A DNA stretch of 64,000 bases from an uncultured beta proteobacterium (GTDB lineage: Bacteria; Pseudomonadota; Gammaproteobacteria; Burkholderiales; Burkholderiaceae_C), in assembly GCA_903864505.1 (NCBI GenBank), contig CAIPGC010000106.1:1-64000 (forward strand), written 5' to 3'. A model generated the notes under the pieces. The model was not told the DNA's origin and made no database searches. It worked only from the letters and a program-made list of their open reading frames with translations. Every line of letters starts with the position of its first letter. Within the stretch, counting starts at the first letter, position 1. Shown here piece by piece: positions 57,586 to 64,000 of the stretch. A program made the position numbers and the translations under genes.

Positions 57586-57756
57586 TCAGCCGCCCTTTTT
57601 GGAGCGTTTTCCCGGATTTTTCTTGCTGCGGGTTGCCACGCCACGTTCCAGGCTGACCCGTTGACCGCGACCGGCCGTGGCCGACGTCGTGCCGGGCAGG
57701 GGTTTGGGTGCGGGGGTTGCTTTGCGGTCTGCTTCGGTGACGATTTTGTTGCCCAT
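57586..57756 (-). CDS. Small basic 56-aa protein (below the ORF-track cutoff)
   Basis: Translation of the reverse strand: MGNKIVTEADRKATPAPKPLPGTTSATAGRGQRVSLERGVATRSKKNPGKRSKKGG*. Stop directly abuts the DHH gene stop. Confidence 0.6.
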   Translation of the reverse strand: MGNKIVTEADRKATPAPKPLPGTTSATAGRGQRVSLERGVATRSKKNPGKRSKKGG

Positions 57757-57860
57757 GAAATTTCTCGGAAATAGAGTGGAAAGGCGCTATTAGGCCATAG
57801 GTCGGGGTGCATTCGCTCAGTACAATCAAGCCCTGTGTCCTGAGCAAGTTTCGTGCCTTT

Positions 57861-58478
57861 ATGAAAATCCCCCGTTGGTTCCCCTTGTTGCTGGTGGTCT
57901 TTGCCATGGCCCCGGTGTCAGCTCGGGCCGAGAAGGCCGACCGCGGCAAGCCTATGAATATCGAGGCAGATGCGCTGCGCTACGACGATGTCAAGCAACT
58001 CAGTGTGTTCAGTGGACGGGTGGTGCTGACCAAGGGCAGCATTGTCATTCGAGGCGGGCAACTCGAAGTTCGCCAGGACCCCGAGGGCTACCAGTTTGGT
58101 CTGGTGACGGGCATCGGGGACGCGCCTGCGTTTTTTCGACAAAAGCGCGAAGGCGTGGACGAGTTCATCGAAGGCGAGGGTGAATCGATTGAATACGATG
58201 GCCGCGCCGACACCGTGAAGTTCATCAAGAGGGCCCAACTGCGCCGCTACCGCGGGGCCACCGTTGCCGATGAAATTACCGGCGGACTCATCGTGTACGA
58301 CAACCTGAATGACTTGTTCAGTGTGGACGGCAATGTGAGCAAGGGAGCAGCAACCGCCGGGTCGGGTCGTGTCCGGGCCATGTTGACCCCCAAGCCCGAA
58401 ACTACCCAGCCTGCCAACGGTGCCATGACCACCCCGCCATTGCGGGTCACGCCTGCCCTGGGGGGGGCTCCCAGGTGA
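57861..58478 (+). CDS. lptA: Lipopolysaccharide transport periplasmic protein LptA
   Basis: Signal peptide; DRGKPMNIEADALRYDDVKQLSVFSGRVVLTKGSIVIRGGQLEVRQDPEGYQFGLV, QRKREGVDEFIEGEGESIEYDGRADTVKF. Confidence 0.94.
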   Translation: MKIPRWFPLLLVVFAMAPVSARAEKADRGKPMNIEADALRYDDVKQLSVFSGRVVLTKGSIVIRGGQLEVRQDPEGYQFGLVTGIGDAPAFFRQKREGVDEFIEGEGESIEYDGRADTVKFIKRAQLRRYRGATVADEITGGLIVYDNLNDLFSVDGNVSKGAATAGSGRVRAMLTPKPETTQPANGAMTTPPLRVTPALGGAPR

Positions 58479-59281
58479 ACGTCCTAGCCAGCGCTGTCGC
58501 ATCGTTGCAACCGGAGTCGCCCGCATGTGGTCGGGCGGGTGATGGGGTTTTGGAGGTCTGCCATTTGCAGAAGTCCTATGGCAAGCGTCAGGTGGTCAAG
58601 GACGTTTCGCTGGCGGTGCGTACGGGTGAAGTGGTCGGATTGCTGGGTCCCAATGGAGCCGGCAAGACCACGTCGTTTTACATGATTGTCGGACTTCTGC
58701 ATGCCAGCGCGGGTGATATCAGTATCGACGGGCAGTCCATTGAGCACATGCCCATCCACCGGCGCGCACGCTTGGGGTTGGGTTACCTGCCGCAGGAAGC
58801 GTCCATTTTTCGCAAGCTCAATGTGGAAGACAACGTGCGCGCTGTGCTGGAGTTGCAGCGCGACGATGAGGGTCAGCCTCTGCAGAGTCCGGAAATCGAA
58901 GCGCGCCTGACCGCGTTGCTGCGAGATTTGCGGGTCGAACATCTGCGCGCGTCACCATCCTTGGCGCTGTCTGGCGGGGAGCGCCGACGGGTTGAAATTG
59001 CCCGTGCACTGGCGACCCGGCCGCGCTTCATTTTGCTGGATGAGCCGTTTGCCGGCATTGACCCCATTGCGGTGATCGAGATACAGCGCATCATCAATTT
59101 CCTCAAATCACGGGGTATCGGGGTGTTGATCACCGACCACAACGTGCGCGAAACCCTGGGGATCTGCGACCACGCCTACATCATCAGCGAGGGCGTGGTT
59201 CTGGCCGAGGGTACCCCCACCGAGATCGTAAACAACGCCGACGTGCGGCGCGTCTACCTTGGTGAACACTTCAAGATGTGA
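58475..59281 (+). CDS. lptB: LPS export ABC transporter ATP-binding protein LptB
   Basis: LQKSYGKRQVVKDVSLAVRTGEVVGLLGPNGAGKTTSFYMIVGLL, LSGGERRRVEIARALATRPRFILLDEPFAGIDPIAV. Confidence 0.97.
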   Translation: MNVLASAVASLQPESPACGRAGDGVLEVCHLQKSYGKRQVVKDVSLAVRTGEVVGLLGPNGAGKTTSFYMIVGLLHASAGDISIDGQSIEHMPIHRRARLGLGYLPQEASIFRKLNVEDNVRAVLELQRDDEGQPLQSPEIEARLTALLRDLRVEHLRASPSLALSGGERRRVEIARALATRPRFILLDEPFAGIDPIAVIEIQRIINFLKSRGIGVLITDHNVRETLGICDHAYIISEGVVLAEGTPTEIVNNADVRRVYLGEHFKM

Positions 59282-60891
59282 TGAAACAGGGTCTGTCTCT
59301 GCGGGTTTCGCAGCATCTGGCGCTCACGCCGCAGTTGCAGCAGTCGATCCGCTTGTTGCAGTTGTCGACCCTGGAGTTAAGTCAGGAGGTCGAGCAGATG
59401 CTCGACGAGAACCCGTTTCTGGAACTGGCGCAGGACGATGTTCCACGCGAGGAATTTGGGGTGCCCCAGGCAGACACACCCGTAAATGAGGGTGAGCGTG
59501 AACTCGATGTTGCTACCTATTCTGTAGCGGACCACACAGATTCGACGGGGGCTACAGCTCAAAGCAGTGACGAGGTGACGCCCTTAACTGGCGACGATGG
59601 GCCGAGCTGGGACGGTGATGGCACGACAGAACTGGTGCCCGATGATGGCGAGTGGGGCGTGGAGGCCAAGGCCCGCGCCAACAACCTCGGTGATACCGAT
59701 GACACCGACGCGTCCGAACTGGCGCGCACGCAGGAGTCGCTACAGGCCCATTTGCACCGCCAGGCATTGAGCCTGCGCCTGGGCGAAGAAGACCGTTGTG
59801 CGCTGCACTTCCTGATCGAGTCGCTCAACGACGACGGTTACCTCGAAGAGTCGCTGGAGGATCTGGTCCGCGGCCTGGCCGGCAGCGACGATGAGGAGCA
59901 GTTGCAGGCGCTGGTCCACCACTTTACGGTGGCGTTGGGTCTGTTGCACAGTCTGGAGCCGGTGGGTGTTGGTGCACGCAATCTGGCGGAGTGCCTGCGC
60001 TTGCAACTCCGAGCCCTGCTGGCGCAGAGCAGTAGCCAGTCCCTGGGCAAGGATCGCCAGACGCTGCTGAAGCTGGCTCTGCGAATCTGCGCTCAACCGA
60101 TGGACCTGCTGGCTCGCCGTGATATCAAGACCTTGTCACAGCGCTGCGGCGGCACCGATGCCAATACACGCGAAGCCATCGCCCTGATTGCACGACTGGA
60201 GCCCAAGCCAGGCCGGCGTTTCGTGGACGTGGAACGCAACATCGTGGTGCCCGACGTGCTGGTCACACAGATCCTGAAGCCGGGTTCGACCACATCGCCG
60301 CAGTTTCGGGTGCAGCTCAATCCTGACGTGATGCCCAAGCTGCGCGTGCATGACATCTACGCCAACGTAATGCGCAGCCACCGTGGCGGCAAGGACAGCG
60401 CCAGCTACGCCGGTCTGCAGCAGCGCCTGCAGGAAGCGCGCTGGTTTATCAAGAACATCCAGCAGCGCTTTGACACCATTTTGCGTGTCAGCACCGCGAT
60501 TGTGGAGCGGCAAAAGAGTTTCTTCACCCACGGCGAACTGGCGATGCGCCCGCTGGTGCTGCGCGAGATAGCCGACGAGCTCGGGCTGCACGAATCCACC
60601 ATCAGCCGCGTGACGACGGCCAAGTACATGGCCACGCCGTTTGGCACGTTTGAGCTGAAATACTTTTTCGGCTCGGGTCTGGGCACGGAGTCTGGCGGCA
60701 ACGCCTCCAGCACCGCGGTGCGTGCGCTGATCAAGCAGTTCATCGCCGCCGAGAGTGTGAAAAAGCCCCTGAGCGACAACCAGATTTCGGAGATGCTCAA
60801 AGAGCAGGGCATTGAATGCGCGCGCCGCACCGTAGCCAAGTACCGCGAGGGCCTCAAGATTGCGCCGGCCTCGCTGAGGAAGGCGTTGTGA
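59281..60891 (+). CDS. rpoN: RNA polymerase sigma-54 factor
   Basis: MKQGLSLRVSQHLALTPQLQQSIRLLQLSTLELSQEVEQMLDENPFLE ... NQISEMLKEQGIECARRTVAKYREGLKIAPASLRK (RpoN box). Confidence 0.97.
   Translation: MKQGLSLRVSQHLALTPQLQQSIRLLQLSTLELSQEVEQMLDENPFLELAQDDVPREEFGVPQADTPVNEGERELDVATYSVADHTDSTGATAQSSDEVTPLTGDDGPSWDGDGTTELVPDDGEWGVEAKARANNLGDTDDTDASELARTQESLQAHLHRQALSLRLGEEDRCALHFLIESLNDDGYLEESLEDLVRGLAGSDDEEQLQALVHHFTVALGLLHSLEPVGVGARNLAECLRLQLRALLAQSSSQSLGKDRQTLLKLALRICAQPMDLLARRDIKTLSQRCGGTDANTREAIALIARLEPKPGRRFVDVERNIVVPDVLVTQILKPGSTTSPQFRVQLNPDVMPKLRVHDIYANVMRSHRGGKDSASYAGLQQRLQEARWFIKNIQQRFDTILRVSTAIVERQKSFFTHGELAMRPLVLREIADELGLHESTISRVTTAKYMATPFGTFELKYFFGSGLGTESGGNASSTAVRALIKQFIAAESVKKPLSDNQISEMLKEQGIECARRTVAKYREGLKIAPASLRKAL
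59512..59566 (+). repeat. Dispersed GCT-N11-AGC element, in frame in the variable linker of rpoN
   Basis: gctacctattctgtagc (perfect GCTAC-N7-GTAGC) ggaccacacagattcgacgggggctacagctcaaa. Confidence 0.7.
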
Positions 60892-62177
60892 ACCAGCTCC
60901 AGCTTTTCCTGCCCTGCGCTGCCGGTGTGGAGGACTATCTTGCACACGAAGTCCATGGCCTGACCGGCTTGATGGGGGAAGACCTGCTGACGCGCCGCGG
61001 CGGGGTCATGGTGCGGGCCGCGTGGCGCGATGCCATGCGTCTGAACCTGTACAGCCGTCTTGCCCAGCGCGTGCTGGTGCAACTCTCCTACACCGACTAC
61101 CGCACCGAGCAGGACCTGTACCGCGGCGCCGCTGCCGTGGCGTGGGAGATCTGGTTTACGCCCAGACAGAGCATCAAGGTCGAGGTGACAGCGCAGCACA
61201 GCCCCCTGAACAGCCTGAACTTTGCCGCGCTCAAGATCAAGGACGCGGTGTGTGATCGCTTTCGTGACAAGGCCCACGGCGTGCGCCCCGATGTCAACAC
61301 CCAGTGGCCCGATGTGCGCATCTACGCCCACCTCACCACCGACACCTGCTCGCTGTACATCGACACCTCGGGCGAGCCCTTGTTCAAGCGCGGCTGGCGT
61401 GAGGACAAGGGGGAGGCGCCGTTGAAGGAGACGCTCGCGGCTGCCATGCTCGCCGCCAGTGGCTGGGCCGATGGTGAAGACGATTTGCTGCCTCTGTACG
61501 ACCCCTGCTGCGGCAGTGGCACCATCGCCATCGAGGCAGCCCAGATGGCCTGCAATATCCCCGCAGGCATGCTGCGCCGCTTTGCTTTCGAGAAATACCT
61601 GCCGTTCCAGGAGCATGTCTGGAGTGCTATCAAAAAAGAAGCTGCTGACGCACAGGTGGTGCGCCCTGCAGGCCAATCTCCCTTGGTATTTGGGAGCGAC
61701 GTGGCGCACCGCATGGTCGATTTTGCCCAGCGCAACGCCCATCGCGCGGGGGTGGCCGACGTGGTCGAGTTCCGCGGTGGCGACGCGTTGCAGCGTATGC
61801 CCCCCAGCGCCGTGCCGGGAGTGATGCTGCTCAATCCGCCCTATGGTGAGCGCATTGGCGTGGGCGGCATCAGCGCCAGCGCAGCGCGGCGCTCGGGTGC
61901 ACCGCCGCGCGGCGACGCGCTGCCCGATTTCGAAGGCCACAGCGGTGCCCGTGAGCAGGCGGTTACCGAGGACGGTGGTGAGTTCTTCAGCCAGCTCGCT
62001 TCGCACTGGAAGAAAAATTACGCGGGCTGGACCGGCTGGATTCTCACGCCCGACCTGAAGCTGCCCGGCAAGATGCGCCTGAAGGAGTCGCGCCGTGTCC
62101 CCTTGTGGAACGGCCCCATCGAATGCCGTCTGTTCAGGTTCGATATGGTCCAGGGCACCGCACGCGAGCGAAAGTGA
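60888..62177 (+). CDS. THUMP-domain class I SAM-dependent RNA methyltransferase (RlmL/YpsC-like)
   Basis: FLPCAAGVEDYLAHEVHGL, QHSPLNSLNFAALKIKDAVCDRFRDKAHGVRPDV, YDPCCGSGTIAIEAAQMACNIPAG, LLNPPYGERIG; GTG start. Confidence 0.93.
   Translation: MNQLQLFLPCAAGVEDYLAHEVHGLTGLMGEDLLTRRGGVMVRAAWRDAMRLNLYSRLAQRVLVQLSYTDYRTEQDLYRGAAAVAWEIWFTPRQSIKVEVTAQHSPLNSLNFAALKIKDAVCDRFRDKAHGVRPDVNTQWPDVRIYAHLTTDTCSLYIDTSGEPLFKRGWREDKGEAPLKETLAAAMLAASGWADGEDDLLPLYDPCCGSGTIAIEAAQMACNIPAGMLRRFAFEKYLPFQEHVWSAIKKEAADAQVVRPAGQSPLVFGSDVAHRMVDFAQRNAHRAGVADVVEFRGGDALQRMPPSAVPGVMLLNPPYGERIGVGGISASAARRSGAPPRGDALPDFEGHSGAREQAVTEDGGEFFSQLASHWKKNYAGWTGWILTPDLKLPGKMRLKESRRVPLWNGPIECRLFRFDMVQGTARERK
61626..61673 (+). repeat. 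Dispersed GCT-N11-AGC element, in frame in the RNA methyltransferase gene
   Basis: gctatcaaaaaagaagctgctgacgcacaggtggtgcgccctgcaggcc. Confidence 0.55.
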
Positions 62178-62587
62178 ACATCGTTCTTGACACCAACATT
62201 GTTCTGGACCTCTACGTTTTCAGTGACCCGGCGGCGGCCCCCCTGTTTGAAGCGCTGAAAGCAGGCCGGCTGCGTTGGCTGGCCACAGCACCCATGCGCG
62301 ACGAACTGATGCGGGTTTTGACCTACCCGCAGATCGTCAAAAGCCTTCTCCACCACCGCCGGGGTCCCGCACCGGTACTGGCACAGTTTGATGCAGCTGC
62401 CACGATTTTTGCGCCCGCCCCCAAAGCCGGCGTCACCTGCAAAGACCCCGACGACCAGAAGTTCATCGACCTGGCAGTTGCGCAGCGGGCGATGCTGCTG
62501 AGCAAGGACCGGGCGGTGTTGTGCATGCGCAAGCGTTTGCTGACCCTTGGGGTGCCAGTGCACACAGGGTTCGGGGCACAAACATAG
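62174..62587 (+). CDS. PIN domain protein (putative toxin-like endoribonuclease)
   Basis: VNIVLDTNIVLDLYVFSDPAAAPLFEALKAG...MRDELMRVLTYPQI...CKDPDDQKFIDLAVAQRAMLLSKDRAVL; GTG start overlapping the upstream stop. Confidence 0.85.
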   Translation: MNIVLDTNIVLDLYVFSDPAAAPLFEALKAGRLRWLATAPMRDELMRVLTYPQIVKSLLHHRRGPAPVLAQFDAAATIFAPAPKAGVTCKDPDDQKFIDLAVAQRAMLLSKDRAVLCMRKRLLTLGVPVHTGFGAQT

Positions 62588-62595
62588 CCGCGTTC

Positions 62596-63585
62596 TTATG
62601 CTGGGAAGTGGTTAAAGGATGCGAACCGGTTCTCCACCGGCTCACCCCGCTCGTTCACCAGACGCAAGCCCGCAGCGGTTTCAATAACTCCAATACGGGT
62701 TACTGCCGCGCCGCAGCCTTGTGCAGCGGCCTCGACGGCGCCACGCCGGGCCGCTGGCGCGGTGAACACCAGTTCATAGTCGTCGCCGCCGGCGAGCACG
62801 CATTGCAGCGCTTGCTCGGTACTGAAGCTCGAACCGTTAGAGCCGTGAGGCCCCGTGGCATATGCGCGAGCAGCTAGCAAAGTTATAGCAACTGAGGTGT
62901 TGACGGTGGCACCCACGCCAGAGCGTTCCAGGATATGCCCGAGGTCCCCGAGCAGGCCATCACTGATATCGGCACAGGCGCTGGCAATGCCGCGCAGGGC
63001 CAGTCCGAGCGCTACGCGGGGGGTCGGTTGCTCCAGCCGCTGTCGGGCAGAGGCAAGTACCTGCGGTGCAAGTGCAAGCGTGCCCTGCAGTGCCCGCAAG
63101 GCAAGTGCTGCATCGCCCAGGGTGCCGCTGGCGTAGATGTCGTCTCCTGCACGGGCACCGCTGCGCAGCAGGGCCTGCCCGACCGGTACCTCGCCAAAGA
63201 CCGTGACGCAGATGTTCAAGGGGCCCTGCGTGGTGTCGCCGCCAATCAACTCACAGTCATGCTCATCGGCAAGCGCCAGCAGTCCCTGCGAGAATGGCTG
63301 CAGCCAGGCCGGGTCGGCTCGGGGTAGCGCCAGCGCCAGCGTAAACGCCAGCGGCCGCGCGCCACAGGCGGCCAGATCGCTCAGGTTCACCGCCAGCGCC
63401 TTGTGGCCAAGTGTGTGTGGGTCGACATTGGCAAAGAAGTGTCGGTTCTCCACCAGCATGTCGGTGGAAATCGCCAGCTGCATGCCGGGGGCCATCTGAA
63501 GCAGGGCGCAGTCGTCGCCGACACCCAGCACGGCACGCCGGGTGGGTCGTGTGAAATACTGCGCAATGAGTTCGAACTCGCCCAT
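62596..63585 (-). CDS. thiL: Thiamine-monophosphate kinase
   Basis: MGEFELIAQYFTRPTRRAVLGVGDDCALLQ, LAISTDMLVENRHFF, LAVNLSDLAACGARPLAFTLALALP, ISDGLLGDLGHIL, GGDDYELVFT. Confidence 0.96.
   Translation of the reverse strand: MGEFELIAQYFTRPTRRAVLGVGDDCALLQMAPGMQLAISTDMLVENRHFFANVDPHTLGHKALAVNLSDLAACGARPLAFTLALALPRADPAWLQPFSQGLLALADEHDCELIGGDTTQGPLNICVTVFGEVPVGQALLRSGARAGDDIYASGTLGDAALALRALQGTLALAPQVLASARQRLEQPTPRVALGLALRGIASACADISDGLLGDLGHILERSGVGATVNTSVAITLLAARAYATGPHGSNGSSFSTEQALQCVLAGGDDYELVFTAPAARRGAVEAAAQGCGAAVTRIGVIETAAGLRLVNERGEPVENRFASFNHFPA
62826..62889 (-). repeat. Dispersed GCT-N11-AGC element, in frame in thiL
   Basis: Reverse complement: gctataactttgctagctgctcgcgcatatgccacggggcctcacggctctaacggttcgag. 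Confidence 0.55.
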
Positions 63586-63986
63586 CAGTGCAGGGTGCGC
63601 GAGCCACCGGTGCCGCAATCGCCGCTGAGGGCATCGAGCACAAACATGGGCACATCGGCATCGAATTTTTCACCGTCTTCGGCCACGCAGAACAGGCTTC
63701 CGTGCATGGTTCCGGTGGGCGTGCGCAGGCGTGTGCCGCTGGTGTACTCGAACGATTGTCCCGGTTTGAGAAACGGTTGCTGACCAACCACCCCCAGACC
63801 CTTTACCTTTTCGGTGATGCCCTGGGCGTCATTGACGTTCCAGGTGCGGGAAATGACCTGCGCGGCAATGTCGCCGGTGTTGGTGATGGTGACGGTGTAG
63901 GCGAAAACGTACTGTTCCTCGTCCGGCGCGGACTGCTCGGACAGGTACTGCGGAACGACTTCCACCAAAAGCTGGTACTTGGGCAT
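63585..63986 (-). CDS. apaG: ApaG domain protein
   Basis: YLSEQSAPDEEQYVFAYTVTITNTGDIAAQVISRTWNVNDAQGITEKVKGLGVVGQQPFLKPGQSFEYTSGTRLRTPTGTMHGSLFCV. Confidence 0.96.
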   Translation of the reverse strand: MPKYQLLVEVVPQYLSEQSAPDEEQYVFAYTVTITNTGDIAAQVISRTWNVNDAQGITEKVKGLGVVGQQPFLKPGQSFEYTSGTRLRTPTGTMHGSLFCVAEDGEKFDADVPMFVLDALSGDCGTGGSRTLH

Positions 63987-64000
63987 GGCGCAATGCTACC

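Overview
This 64 kb window is a gene-dense, high-GC chromosomal segment. Gene content and synteny (PhaM, DUF3567, recG-oxyR-ubiA, argS-SPOR-dsbA, lptA-lptB-rpoN) suggest a Burkholderiales/Comamonadaceae bacterium, possibly Rhodoferax-like; that taxonomic call is inference. I recognise about 60 coding genes, mostly housekeeping or metabolic. I saw no rRNA, tRNA, CRISPR array, prophage or transposase. The most interesting material lies between or across the ordinary genes. (1) A dispersed family of about 50-65 bp elements occurs in at least 12 places. Each opens with a fixed-length 17-nt module GCT-N11-AGC, often a perfect GCTAY-N7-RTAGC hairpin, followed 5-6 nt later by a CGCA-like core. Copies abut stop codons in intergenic DNA and also lie in frame inside conserved genes (yggS, putA three times, a biotin-carboxyltransferase fusion, glcD, a DUF3108 gene, rpoN, an RlmL-like methyltransferase gene, thiL). 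(2) A 389-bp MITE-like long inverted repeat lies directly behind an orphan ABC substrate-binding protein gene. (3) A second palindromic repeat type (CTGCCCCCCGAGGGGGCGC) is intergenic at about 26.8 kb and sits in frame inside the proline dehydrogenase domain of putA. (4) A compact four-gene block (RavA-like MoxR AAA+ ATPase, ViaA-like VWA protein, DUF364/DUF4213 metal-chelation-like protein, small membrane protein) separates tgt from queA. It resembles a metal-chelatase-type machine and is the best candidate for an under-described system. (5) There is also a 5-heme cytochrome c fusion, a TRAP transporter coupled to a TPP-dependent E1 dehydrogenase, and a 56-aa basic ORF missing from the supplied ORF track.
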